Source: Hirsutella rhossiliensis (lineage: Eukaryota; Ascomycota; Sordariomycetes; Hypocreales; Ophiocordycipitaceae). From it: a DNA stretch of 64,000 nt. The position numbers and the translations under genes are program-made. Positions 33,252 to 44,332 of the stretch are shown one piece after another (positions within the stretch are counted from its first letter, which is position 1; every line of letters starts with the position of its first letter). The notes beneath the pieces were generated by a model that was not told the DNA's origin, ran no database searches, and saw nothing but the letters and a program-made list of their open reading frames with translations. The stretch spans positions 2,046,001 through 2,110,000 of the forward strand of contig NW_025408673.1 in assembly GCF_020360975.1 (NCBI RefSeq). The letters run 5' to 3'.

Positions 33252-34920
33252 TTACCTTACCTGCGGTACTCCTTTGGGGCAATGGACGTGTGCCTCTTCT
33301 TTAAATGACACTTGACCTCGTTTGCGATGACACGCAAACCTGCACGTCTTGCAAACCACGAACCACGGATCTTGGGAAATCAAGGCGGAGCCTCGAGTCA
33401 CCCACAGAATGGCCTTGCAGTTGATGAGCATCGGAGTAATGGATGTGAACACGCCACTCTCGGCGCCCGCAAGCAGGGAATCCTCGACCTCGCCGACGAA
33501 TATGCGAGTCTTTTCGGTCGTGTCCCCCTCGCCGAGCCGCTGGATCGTCGGGGAAGATCCAGTCTCATGAGCAATGGCGGCCTGGACGCTCTTCAGTTAA
33601 TCCATGGGAGGAGCCAAGGTCCCAGTAACCAGCATTACGTCTGAGCCTTTCTTGTCCTCAACATATGCATTCTCACCTGAAGCGGTGGACATTATTATGC
33701 TAATCATGTAAAACTCGTCGTCTTTATAGTCTGCGCGCAATCTGTCAATCAACCAGCGCGGGTCGCCTATGGTTATATCGGGGCTCCAGACCCAAGAGGC
33801 GCAGGCGCCTTTGGTGTTCTTAGATAGTTCCTTGTCGCTATAGAAGCCGCTTCCTATGGACTGAAAGGCGAGGCCCCCAACCTCAATGACCGGGGCCTCG
33901 ACCGGCACGGTCGCATCATCACATACGGCCAGGTCCGCTGTAAACGGTTGCGGGTTGCGTTCCTTAAGACTGGCGCGGGCGGCTAGGACTTGACCGGCCT
34001 CAAATTCGGACATTTTCGAAGAGATTCCCAAACTGGTCAGGCCCCTTGGGATCAGACTGGTGGTTAAGTTTGTCCCGACATAAGGTAGCACCGTATATGC
34101 CGCCTGGATAACCGAGTCCAGGGGAGTGGGATGCACTACGAGACGGTTCTCCTAAGAGTGAGGAATAGCAGAAGCCAAGTCAGCAATGACAAAAGAGCAG
34201 AGGGAGCCGTGCTCATCGCTCTGGAAAACTGCAGCGTAAGCTGCGGCTGCTTCTCCGCTAGAATGACTCGAGATCGCCGTTGGCCGAATTCACCACGACC
34301 ACAAAAGACGCATGAGTGCAATCTGGATCGCCGTGGACAGCGGAAAACTATACTCGGCAGCGTTGACATGAGTCTCGGCCTCGTCGCGACCTAGTTCCTC
34401 TGCTCGGATGAGATACGGTTCAACATCAAGCTTTCTCTTGGCAACACAGATGCCGCCATTCTTTATATTAGGTTACTTACCCATGATTGTCCAACCAGCC
34501 CCAAGTTGCTTAATATACTCGTCGCATTCGAGGAGCGCTTGTTGTGAAGACAAGAAAAGCGCCCATCAACTCTCTATTCGTAGCATGCCACTGTGCGCCT
34601 TGGCCTGTGAAAACCCACGCGACCCGCGATCCTCCGCTCAACCTAGTCGGCTGAAGGCCCTCGCTATCAAGAGCATGCAAAAGGCCATCAAAGGTTGTCT
34701 GCCACGCATGCTGCTCTCCAGGGCAAGGCCGACCGACGAGAAGATAGCATGTATGCCAGGCTGGCGAGGGGGCTTTGCTCGTCAGTCTTGCCTCCGAACT
34801 CGAGGTAGTCTCGCAGGTTCGACACGGCTCGCCGACAAGCCTGCTCATTCTTGCCACGGACGATGTAGATCCGGGCCTGGTTCGGGCTTTTCAGGTTATG
34901 CTCTTGGGCTTGGGAAACTC
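33252..34920 (-). pseudogene. Highly reducing polyketide synthase relic
   Basis: Read on the minus strand, pieces occur in the order of an HR-PKS. First is the KS-to-AT linker (about 34920-34640, with LAYMLSSRRSALPWRAA-type sequence). Then comes the AT start VAWVFTGQGAQW (near 34610), an AT part with FPLSTAIQIAL and HSSGEAAAAYAA (about 34350-34220), and a dehydratase half starting HPTPLDSVIQAAY (34136-33597). Last is the later segment ILWVTRGSAL..QDPW (about 33410). The AT serine motif reads S-H-S-S-G-E instead of G-H-S-x-G, there are in-frame stops and frame changes, and the KS and almost everything after DH are missing. A working gene would be about 7 kb; here 1.7 kb remain. It is a dead copy, with deletions as well as small indels. 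Confidence 0.8.
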
Positions 34921-35888
34921 GATACTTGCCGCTGTTTACTTGTGAATCGCCTCGCCGAGTGGAGGTCGCTGGGGCCGTCTGAGGCCATTCGAGAATGACA
35001 CCACAAGTCTGTCAGCTGACGGCATGCTCTTGCATCCAACCAGGCTGCTGAAGGGCTGGAGCCTGGGCGATTATAGCAAACTCCATCGCGGTACGAAGAA
35101 GCCCGTGTACCCGTTCCGGTAGCCTCGTCCAGAGAGTCTGTTCTGCCGTGAGCTCCGTCTCGTAGCAAGGTAGAGCAAGACGAAGGTACTCCCAGTCTTG
35201 ACGCGGAAAGTAGTTGCCACACGCATACTGTCGGCCTCTGTGGCAGGGGGAGTCTGGTAGCGCGACCGCTGCTTTTGCCCTTCTGGGGCCAAGACCCTTA
35301 CAATTAGTATTCGCATAGATAAAAAACGCTTATCAGGTGCCTTAGAAGCCTCAGCATTTAGCATTAACGGCGGGAAGGACTAGGCGGCGAAGCGGCGAAT
35401 ATACAGCCGAGCGCAACCAGCGCTCGCCGATAGATGCTGGCCAGCGAGGAAGATATCGTAGTGCTTCCAGCCAGGTTCACTGTACTTCTGAGCATGCAGC
35501 TGCCCCTTACTGTCGAGGTTACCAAAAGCGGCGGCACCTCCCTCCCGATTCGGTGGGCTCGACAGTGCTTTCTATCACTAATCTGTATGTATTCCTGAGG
35601 CTTTCTATCATTAATCTATGTGTATTCCTCTGGCCTCTTGGAATCAAAAGGATACCCCTCGGCGTCATGAGAGAAATGGCACAATGACGGTTGCGGTCCT
35701 CAGCCATAGGCGGCCCTTGACGGAAGGTTGCTTCCAACAAGGCTATTCTTTTCAGCATCGTCGACAGCATCCAGATTGGACCCAGAACCAGTCTTTCTTG
35801 TAGTGGCCCCAACATCGGTGCTGTTCAAAACCGTAGGTACATTAGGGTCCTATATAGACGAGCCAGTCCCTACGGAGGTCTTCGTCGC
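34921..35888. other. Intergenic debris upstream of PKS relic
   Basis: May contain unrecognised remains of the PKS ketosynthase side; only short frames are present. No other feature seen. Confidence 0.4.
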
Positions 35889-36410
35889 TTACGCATTGAT
35901 AAGGGTAAAGTGAGGGGTCGGCTTAGCAGGTTTTTCCAGGGCCTCAGCTGTCTTGATATGTTCATCAGCGGCCTCGGGTGCCTTGGCCGTTAACGTGACC
36001 ATCGGATTAGAGCTAGGTGTCTTGAGTGAAGCTGGAAATTCACGAGCGGTGGCAGCAGCCCGCATAGGCATCGTCGCCGTAGTGGTGCCGATGATGCTCT
36101 TGGAGATAGAAGAGCTTTTTGGATCACTTCCGGCAAGGCGTGACGCCTCTGTCCCGTTCCGCGGTCGTTTCGCGTTTGGACGTGGTAGCGCTCGACTGCT
36201 TGGGCGGAATGGACTTCTCGGTGTTGGTGTCTTGCGCTTCTCCAAGTCGCCATCCGCGGTCGAGGGGCCCTCGAACCGGCGAACATTGAGATGACCCAAG
36301 GAGTCGGCTGCGCTGCCGTCTATCGAGCCTTCATAAAGCCTGCTCGAGGTAACGACCCAGCCAGCACAGACCAGAACGGCCGTGACAAGAACGTGACGGA
36401 CATGAACCAT
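35889..36410 (-). CDS. Secreted basic Ser/Thr/Pro-rich protein
   Basis: ATG 36410 gives 173 aa. Signal-like start VRHVLVTAVLVCAGWVVTSS. A short pro-region ends at a Kex2-type site (DLEKR, about residue 60). The rest is rich in Ser, Thr, Pro, Ala and Arg/Lys and without Cys, so probably disordered. No family recognised. The frame is open further upstream, but there the codons are AT-rich and hold a simple aataat-type run, so the inner ATG is chosen. It could be a rapidly evolving effector candidate; that is inference from form only. Confidence 0.55.
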   Translation of the reverse strand: MVHVRHVLVTAVLVCAGWVVTSSRLYEGSIDGSAADSLGHLNVRRFEGPSTADGDLEKRKTPTPRSPFRPSSRALPRPNAKRPRNGTEASRLAGSDPKSSSISKSIIGTTTATMPMRAAATAREFPASLKTPSSNPMVTLTAKAPEAADEHIKTAEALEKPAKPTPHFTLINA

Positions 36411-37548
36411 CTTTGAAGCTGTGGTTCTTCGGTAAAGAATGACTGAAGTTCGAAAATAATGATAATAATAATAACAATAATAGCGTTTAACGATTGGAGA
36501 CTCGGACTGGGAGTGTATGCATGTGCTCGGATCAGAGGCTTCAAGTACTCCGACTATTGGGAGCGACACTAGCCATATATGTGTGCGTCGACATGTACAG
36601 TGAGCAGTGAAACCTAAATGCGAATCGTGTCAAGCTACATGCGTGAACAAGTCTCCAGGCATTGTACGCACAGTAACAAAAACAGTAGAAGATGAAGACA
36701 TGAACAAAGTTCGCGAGTCATATGGATGTTCCCGCATGGCCGCATATAACTACATTAATTCTAGAATCGTTGATCAATCTTAGAAGTCGATGGGAGCGAG
36801 TTGGTTGTACATTCGAAGGATTAGTTCAATGGCTCTTACTTCGTGAAGAAGAACGTTCATAGCCCAGGGAGCCACGCGTACACGAAGACTTGGCGTCCAT
36901 GCTCGAGTTTCAAGTTGAGATTACCTGGCATTGGCGGGGCCCAATAAATCAAGGTTTGTTACATGTACGTGACTTTCTGCGCCCTATGTAGTTCGAGTAT
37001 GCACGTCCATGACCGTCATGCAGCGCAAGCAAATAGCCTCTCCGTCTTCAACGCATAACGATAGAAATGTCCAAGCAGCAGAAATGACATGGGTTCACGG
37101 CTCGACAGCATCAAGGCTTGAGCAGGCGGAGTGGAGGCGACGACCCTTGAGCTCATATCGGCAGAAGAAGGCTGAGAGCGTTGTTGGATGCTACGTATCG
37201 TCTTGATACTGGCAGATGGCGCAACACTTCCTAGAGGGCGCGATTTTATATGCAGACGGGAAACACGCACCGGTCGTCTTCCCCATTACATGCACGCGTA
37301 CGAGTCGTCCAGAGTCCAGACCTACAATTGCACTTTCAGCCCATTGCGCCAAGCAAGGCTGACACGCATCCGACCCAGCGCATGTTGAGCACCGCCTTCG
37401 GCTCTTGTATTTCCTTGGCCACAAGGGACTGTGCAAATGTGGTGAAGACTTTTGGCAAAAAAGAAATCTTTTCCAATGCTCATGATGACCCAGACTCATG
37501 ACCGAGCAATTTGAGCAGCGACACGATAAGCGCACCAAGAGATCCTAG
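36411..37548. other. Intergenic region
   Basis: Includes an AT-rich simple-repeat stretch (aataat type, about 36455-36485) just upstream of the secreted-protein gene. Nothing else recognised. Confidence 0.5.
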
Positions 37549-38048
37549 CCGGGGGATTGGATCAAGTTGGACTTTATCACCACCGGCACCGACGACGAGC
37601 TCACCGCTATGGTGCTTACTATGGGTCTCTTACAGCCCTACGGCCTCCCCCCCGTTACACTACTTGGCACCAGGGAGGATTGGATCAGCCCTCGAAACAG
37701 GCTGGATGACTTGAAAGATTTGGTGAGCGATCTACCGAGTTTGCCTGGATCATCACGCCTACCCTAAACGGCTTTGTTAAAGCTTAGGACTACCCCGAGT
37801 CCGAAGAAACTAAGTCATTCTGGGCCCAGATCGTCGTCGGCGGCGCCACAGGGAATGCGGGACAACCAAGGATGGTGAACCGTATCCCTATCAGCTATGC
37901 CAAGGTGCCATTCGATCTCGGTTCTTCTCTCGCATTGGCGTGTCGAAGCAACGACGGTACTTGTTTCCTCGGAACTACCCCTGTGCCGCCTGCCGCACCC
38001 ACGATGTTACGTGCTTGGACGGACCAAGCTGTTCTTTCGTTCTTCTAG
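37549..38048 (+). pseudogene. Unidentified gene fragment with intron
   Basis: An open frame follows a TAG at 37546 and holds coding-like sequence (WIKLDFITTGTDDELTAM, then GLPPVTLLGTREDWISPRN). It joins in phase 0 over a 65-bp intron (37723-37787, GTGAGC donor, CTAAAC branch-like site, TTAG acceptor) to a second frame beginning DYPESEETKSFWAQIVVGG. That frame ends at TAG 38046-38048. Neither the beginning nor an ATG is visible, so this is either the 3' part of a spliced gene whose first exons I cannot find or a truncated relic. No family recognised. Confidence 0.4.
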
Positions 38049-38494
38049 TCTGCATTATTCGTTGACATGTATTCTTCCGCTGACTTCTATTGCGCTTTGG
38101 GTCGCTGGATCATCACATGCGTAGGAAGACCACTGTCCTTCCGCAAAAGAAGAGAAGGTAATGGAGGAAAGAAAGAGATATATTCAATTCAATTTCTTCA
38201 GATATCTTCTTACCGAAAGTTGGGCTGCTGCCCAGAGTAATGGACTACGAATACACGCAGAAGGGAAGGATCCAAGTCCCGCAGGGATAAGGCTCTGAGC
38301 CCGGATTCGGGGAAGTGGGGGGGGGGGGCGAGAGTACGAGATGAGAAGGTGTTATAAAGGAACAAAATGACAATGGCCAGGGTTCAATATATAGAAGCCG
38401 AGCCCGGGTCGCTCCAGATCCATGACGAGGACGCGGTCCCGGCCGTCAACCTGACGCCCCAAGGATTGTTGGCTGTATGATGACATCAAGTGGA
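38049..38494. other. Intergenic region left of the Crypton
   Basis: Holds a poly-G run near 38318-38330. No gene recognised. Confidence 0.5.
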
Positions 38495-38506
38495 TGTCAC
38501 AGGTCC
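38495..38506 (+). repeat. Crypton terminal inverted repeat, left
   Basis: tgtcacaggtcc; exact reverse complement of 41802-41813. Confidence 0.75.
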
Positions 38507-38870
38507 GGCTTTGGTGGGCGGTCAGCGGATTACCCCGCAGATTACCGCCGATTACCCGCTTGCCCTTGACATCACCTCTGCCGGGTTGATGTCATCTTCG
38601 GAGCGCCATAAAGCGCGAAAGCCGGGACCGACGACGAGAAAACCAGTTCGACTGGATAGCCTGCGTTTGTGCGATCAGAATGCACCCTGTCTAAGGTCCT
38701 ACATCCTGTCGGTTGCGAGGTTGCGGTGATTTGAAGCATTTTCTAGCCTTGACGCACTGGAGCTACAGCGACGCTTAGCGGATGCATACCCTGTCTACAG
38801 GCCCCCTGACGGCCTGGGGGCACTTTCGCCGCCAAGGTCCTCGGTCATTCTATCAGACGGGTGTTCAAAA

Positions 38871-41534
38871 TCACTGCGCCATTGACTTTTCGCTACCACC
38901 GACGTTGAATTGCCCCGACGCACGTTTGTGTCCCTTTTCGCCTTGCCTGTCCTTTCGGATGGCCTTGAACAACTTATCCAAAGAGCTGGGTCCACGTTCT
39001 TCGTCCATTTGCCTCGCCACGATATCTTCAGTTAAGCCGTCCGACTGGGCCCGCCTCCGAACCTCATCGACGATGATCTTGCGCGTGGAAAGGTAATTCT
39101 TCTCTGCAGATGGCCGCCATCGAGCACCCCAGTCTCGCTCAAGAGAATCCACAGAAGGCATTTCGCCCCAGCCCTGCCGCCAGAGACGCAGCAGCTCCTG
39201 TACAGATTTGACAGAACGGGGAGCTTGAAGCTCGGAGGTTCGCGCGGCCCAGGCGGCTCGCCATGCGCTCTTCCCTGGGGCTTGCCCTGGCCCGCTTGCA
39301 CCATTCCCTGCTGCTGCTCTAGAGAGAGCGGAGCGTATGTCGGACCGCCCGCTTGCGAAGGGCCTATCTCGGACCTGAGGACCGTCTCTCGTGGAGCGCG
39401 GCGCCTCTGTTGATGAGCTCCCGCGATCTCCGCATGTTGACCTGCAGCACCTTGGCCGGGGCTGAAGGTGACGGTGTAGGTCGCCTGCGCAAACTCATCC
39501 AACTTTGTGCATAGTTCGTAAGAAGCCCCCAAAAGGTCTAGATGTCTTCGCTCAGCTAACTGCTCGGCTGCGACCTGTTGAGTCAGTACTGTGCGCAGCT
39601 TCTCCGCAACCACCGGGATCGCTTTTTGAATGACCGTGGTATGGCTGTCTTCGTGGTCCCGTGTGCATGTGTCTTGAACTTTGCTGGCGAACGCTTCAAA
39701 CTCGGGGCAAGAGAAGACCGGATCCTGAAAGATAGGATGGTCGGGGTAGGACTCGCGAAGGAAGACAGCGTCCTGCAGGAGCACCTCTCGAAGCCACTCC
39801 AGGAGTTCCAAGAAGGCGCCGGCGGCCATGTTCTGCTCCACCCCGAGATCTGAGAAAGGGCTACTGTGGGCCTCTTTCCATTTGTCGAGTTGAGGCCAGA
39901 CCTGCACGAGTAGCACCACAGGCGGCCTCACGGTGGCCCGGGCACGAAATAAGACCCCGACCATTCAGGGTCAAAGTCGGCCACGGCCCTCATGAATTCG
40001 AAAGGCAGGGAAGTCAGATAGCAGCCGGTCATTTGGTCTCCGTTATTCCAACGACCGGCTCGGCGGATCTGTATAGTTCGGGTCAGCCCAGGCCAGGGGG
40101 TTGGCGGCTTGCCTAGGGCAGATGACATGCCTGGCCTTCATCCACCCGGCCATGTCGGCGTTTTGCGTCGCGGCCACTCTAGGCGCGTGGCTGACCTTGG
40201 AGACCTTGATCCCGGCCTTCTTGTAGAACCTGGACGTCCATTCTCGGGCAGTCTGGCCCGACAACGGAGCTGTATATTCGGTGAGTGAAAGGGTCGATGC
40301 ACCCTCTGAGTTATGGGATTCCGGTGAATGCCATCACGCTTACCTTGAGGCTCCTTCGCCGATCGGCGGAGCACCTTCGTTTCATACCAGTCTTCGCTTC
40401 TTTGGAAGACGGAAACCTTTCCGCCTTTCTACCTGCCAGCGCCAGAAAAGCCAGAACGCGAGGGCGCCGATGAGACAAGACCGCGGATCTCGATGCCGCA
40501 AAGCAGATCCATACCCATGCGGCCGTGCTGGTTGGTCTTCCCACAGTTCATCACGACAACCAGCGCCTTCGTGGTATACCCTGGGCCTTGAAGCCCTCGT
40601 TGGGTAAGTCCAGGGGAAAGCAGTCTGCCAACTCCATCGGCAGGCGGTTGCCGGACCGCAGCAGCATGTGGTTCCCGAGCAGAAAGTCCACCTGCGTCCT
40701 CAGGGCGCAGGCGATCTCTCTCCTCTCGGACCATGCCACGTTGGTGTGGTCGGGGATCTGCGCCGGCGCATACACATCTCTCAGAGTTCCAACTCCCTGT
40801 CCATGTATTCCTTCCTCTTCCGGCTCCAAGTCGTTGCAAGAATGCTGCGTTTGAGCGCCTTCAGTGCCACTCCCGTGGCCGGGCCGCAGGATTGACTCCC
40901 GGCTCTTCTGCTCGTCGTAAAGCTTCTGTATGGCCGAGACGTAGCCCCGTACAGTATTATACTGTAGTTTGAGCGTGGACTCATACAACTCCAAGTCGGA
41001 GTCTGACTCGTATTCGCTACCTCCGCCGCCTACAACGATGGTATCTGCTGGGGAAGCTGGGTGTTAGTATGATGGGCTGGCTCAGTCCGACGACCACATC
41101 CCGTGATCAACATCTGTTACCTGATGGTGCTCTGCGTCTTTCACGGCCCTCTTGGCTTCCTGAGCCTCGAGGTGTCGTTTTCTTTCATCGGCGACCCTCT
41201 TTCCTTTCTTTGGAGGACGTGATGCCACTACCTCCTTCATGAAGAGCAAGAGCTTTCCTTCATCGACCAGGTCTCCCGGTAGCTGTTGGCCCTGTGGTAC
41301 CGAGGCCGGCCAAACGTCCGGGATCGCAGGCCAGTTGGCTTGACACCACTCCTGTGAGGCGGTCAATGCATGGATCTACATGAAGATTGCAGGGCGCGCA
41401 TGCGGGCTTGCCTTCCATTCTTCCTGCTTGGGACGATAATTTCGCTTCGTATTCTTCGGCTGGGTGTTCTCCAGATCTAACAGGTAGTGCTCAATGGCCG
41501 CCCTGACCCGGGGATCCTCTATCGCGTTCGACAT
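38871..41534 (-). pseudogene. Crypton tyrosine recombinase (frameshifted)
   Basis: Starts at ATG 41534 (SNAIEDPRVRAAIEHYLLDL). The N-terminal domain continues through NTKRNYRPKQEEWK and GKLLLFMKEVVASRP. The core domain has LQYNTVRGYVSAIQKLYDEQ (about 40980) and LLGNHMLLRSGNRLPMELAD (about 40660). The catalytic part has a THAPR-like segment written SHAPRVAATQ (about 40170) and RRAGRWN..GCYLTSLP (about 40060-40020), where the Tyr is the probable nucleophile. A linker rich in Q/R follows, then a GCR1_C-like end (VDSLERDWGARWRPSAEKN, about 39150) stopping at 38871. At least four frame changes separate these parts, so the protein cannot be made from this copy. Crypton recombinases cut and join DNA by a Tyr-linked intermediate without a DDE transposase. 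Confidence 0.8.
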
Positions 41535-41801
41535 GGTGCAGGCGGTCGCCGTCGCGACGGTGGCAATGGAGGAGGTGGTGGGAGGTGGGAGGAGGAGGTG
41601 GAGCGCAACGCGCGTGAGCGAGACCGAAATCGAAGGTCTCGCGCAGGGCCCCGCGGGCGTGGACCTTCGATTTTGCCGTCCGATGGCGGTAATCCGACTA
41701 AGAAAACGCCAGCCCCGCAGGGACGAACCTTCGAAAACGACATGGTTTTGCGTGGGGCGGGGCGGTAATCCGATTACCGGATGACCGGTCAGCCGGCCCC
41801 G

Positions 41802-41813
41802 GGACCTGTGACA
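41802..41813 (-). repeat. Crypton terminal inverted repeat, right
   Basis: ggacctgtgaca on the plus strand, exact inverse of the left end. Just inside lies ggtaatccgattacc, which matches the subterminal motif of the left end. Confidence 0.75.
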
Positions 41814-42289
41814 CCAAGAACTGCCTGGACTGCCGTAACCAGCACAACTCTCATGTCGGCTCCGTCTCCCACACCGCAAGACATTCACCGCTAACTAAGT
41901 AAAGCCTTCCAGATCCAGGCATGTGATCCAAATGTTAAAGAACCTCGCTGTCGGCCCTTCCTCAAATGATAGTTCGTCCTACTCTGAAGAGAAGAGAAGA
42001 AGATGCTGGTCTATCGCCTCCAAATGACACATCCAGAACCCAGCCTACATCGTCGGACGGTCGGAGAGGGTACGGCAATGTCATACATCGAGGATGTTAT
42101 TTGAATCCTCGATTAGCCAACCGCGTGTATGGCTGGAGACGCCATTGTCGCCAACCCAACGAAGCTCAGGGCTCTTCCGAACAATAGCTCCCTCACCTCC
42201 CGTGCAGCGAACGACCCATCCGATGGGGAAGGACTCGCAAAATAGCCCTTCCACAGCCGGGGCGAGGGTCAATATCGCCACTGTCCAGC

Positions 42290-43033
42290 GCGACCATCGT
42301 TCAGGACGCCGTGCAGGGGAAACTGTATCACTGACGCATACAATATCTCAGCTGGGCAACTTTCAAGGTTCGGAGGCTGCTGGAGAAGGTATCTACCGAG
42401 GCGACTGCACTATCTATCCCAGGAGTCCTGGAAGCTCCTCTCCAGCCGTGTGCAGGCGAAGCTGGACAATCAGGAGCTTGCCAGGTTCGTCAATTCCCTA
42501 CGAGTATACGCCACGAAAGACAGGGTGAACAAATATAACCACTACCGACCGCCTAGGCCGGCCTGTCATCCCAGGTAATGGCTAAGATCATTGGCTCTGG
42601 CGCTGCTGCTGCTCCTGACGACAAGGCAGGCAACCTTGCGAAATAGATTCCCGTATGCATTGGCGCCCGTCTGATGCTGACGTCCAACCTTTGGCAGCCA
42701 GTCGGCCTCTGCAACGACGCACGTGGTAACGTTACAGTATACGATATCGCCTGGGCGCCTGGAGCTGACCCCATTCAAGACCCTCCCTGCGTGATCATGA
42801 TGGAGTTTGACAAGTACCCGGGGCCGGTATTCCTGACCACCGCAAATGGCAGGAAGATTGTCCCGATTCGGCCGGTAGACAGGGACTTCCTCGTCGGGCC
42901 CACGCTCTGCCCTCGTACGCAGTTTCCCCTGATCGTATGCTACGCCATTACAGTTCACAAGTCGCAGAGCATCACCGAAGACATGATCGTGACGGATCTG
43001 TCCTGCCGTGACTTTCAGACCGGATTGAACTGA
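42290..43033 (+). pseudogene. PIF1/Helitron helicase C-terminal relic
   Basis: The last intact part, about 42674-43033, reads as the C-terminal third of a PIF1-type helicase as found in fungal Helitrons. It has LMLTSNLWQPVGLCN near its start, a CVIMMEFDKYPGP segment, and the closing motif ITVHKSQSITEDMIVTDLS. Before it, around 42430-42560, pieces such as ELARFVNSLRVYATKDRVNK fit the preceding helicase region in other frames. Walker A/B motifs, the Rep nuclease and the N-terminus are absent from this strand. It is a broken remnant. Confidence 0.65.
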
Positions 43034-43421
43034 TTGTTCGGTGACTGCTTGACTGGTAGCCAGACTCGCAGCCTTCGGCTGATTGTACGCCTTGCACCAC
43101 AGCCCTAAAGACTAAAGTGCAAGGTGTGGCGCAGTATTTTAGTATATTAATATGCGGAGAGGCTCTGTGGTATTGATAGCTGGGTGGTTACCGGAATAGT
43201 GGTGTACGATGCAAAGAGGCAACAAACCCCAGGACTGCCGTCAGATCAGGCAATTGATGAGAATTATCTGAAGAACAGGAGCTAAATGAACGAACGCACG
43301 AAAATATGCAGCTCTTTATACACAAATGAAAAGTCCGTCGCGTGATTACGCATTAGCGGTTGCCTAGCAGGCAACAGCGGCGTTGTCCTGGACAGGCTTG
43401 ATATGCGACATTCACCCGGCT

Positions 43422-44270
43422 TCAATTGTAACAAGTCTCCCCTCCCCTCGCCATCACCAGTTCATCTAACTTCGCAATGCACCTCGGCAAGTACTCCTTC
43501 ACGCCATAGGCGTTAAGATAGTCCCGCTCCTCAACCAAATCATTCAATGCCACCTTGACCCAGTCGACCGTCTTCTCTCTCCGCTCCCTTCTGGCCTGCC
43601 GCCTATTTTTTTCCCACATCAGCTTCTGGCGGTACATCTGGCCGCGTTGCTGCTTGTTCGGCCTCCCAGTTTTGAACACGCCGACATCCGCATCCATCAC
43701 GGTCCACCGCTTTGGGGCCTCGGGCAACTTAGCTGCCAGACTGACGGGCTTCTCCCTCGCCTTGATCAACGACAAAAGTGCCTCGTCCAGCAGCTTGAAA
43801 GTCGGAATGCTGTTGTCGCATGGGGTGCCGCACATCTTGCAGGTGGCGTCGAGGTCAGTGTGTGATGCATCAGCCATGCTGAGCAGCAGGTTGAAGGCAA
43901 GTGTAATGTCCATGGCGACTAGCTTCTTGACGGCGCCCATGTGTTTACGGATGGAGGTAGCGTAGCTGGAGGTCGTGATCGCCGCGCTGTTACCACTCAT
44001 GATCCTAACTTTCTTGTCGAGTTCATCGACGCGTTTGTCGAGGGCCTTGAGGGTGTCGGCGTAGAGCTCCTTAGCCTCTTGGCTGGTGCCTACAGCGGCG
44101 GTCTTTTTGGGTTTGGCGGAATTGTCTGTCTTGGACGCTTTTGTGGGACAACGGGCTTCGTCGATCTCTTCGTCGGAATACTGAGCCTCTACGTCCACTT
44201 TGGTGTCGCGCTTGCGCTTAGCCGAGCGGGGTGGCTTGAGCCAGCTCGTAAGGTCTTTTGGTGGGACCAT
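43422..44270 (-). CDS. Hypothetical protein, coiled-coil and basic C-terminus
   Basis: Intact frame of 282 aa from ATG 44270. The N-terminus is charged, with an NLS-like PPRSAKRKRD. A predicted coil follows (YADTLKALDKRVDELDKKVR, about residues 70-90). A central helical part has CKMCGTPC, a possible metal site, near 140. The end is strongly basic (about residues 210-240, RRQARRERREK). A nuclear DNA- or RNA-associated role would fit this composition but is inference. It sits between a helicase relic and a Helitron N-terminal module, so it may be cargo or a gene of a mobile element; I do not recognise a family. Confidence 0.55.
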   Translation of the reverse strand: MVPPKDLTSWLKPPRSAKRKRDTKVDVEAQYSDEEIDEARCPTKASKTDNSAKPKKTAAVGTSQEAKELYADTLKALDKRVDELDKKVRIMSGNSAAITTSSYATSIRKHMGAVKKLVAMDITLAFNLLLSMADASHTDLDATCKMCGTPCDNSIPTFKLLDEALLSLIKAREKPVSLAAKLPEAPKRWTVMDADVGVFKTGRPNKQQRGQMYRQKLMWEKNRRQARRERREKTVDWVKVALNDLVEERDYLNAYGVKEYLPRCIAKLDELVMARGGETCYN

Positions 44271-44332
44271 TCTGGATGCTGTGTATCATGAACGAGCTCA
44301 GTACAGTCAAGAATGTAGAAGAAGTGGATTCG

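Larger units (their letters stand above)
38495..41813 (-). mobile_element. Crypton-type tyrosine-recombinase transposon
   Basis: A 3.3-kb element whose single gene runs on the minus strand. Its ends carry perfect 12-bp inverted repeats, tgtcacaggtcc at 38495-38506 and the reverse complement at 41802-41813. Inside both ends lie copies of GGATTACC-like motifs (38525-38560 and 41690-41785). No target duplication was found. The coding part shows an NDC10-like tyrosine recombinase and a GCR1-type DNA-binding end, the usual fungal Crypton layout. Confidence 0.75.
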
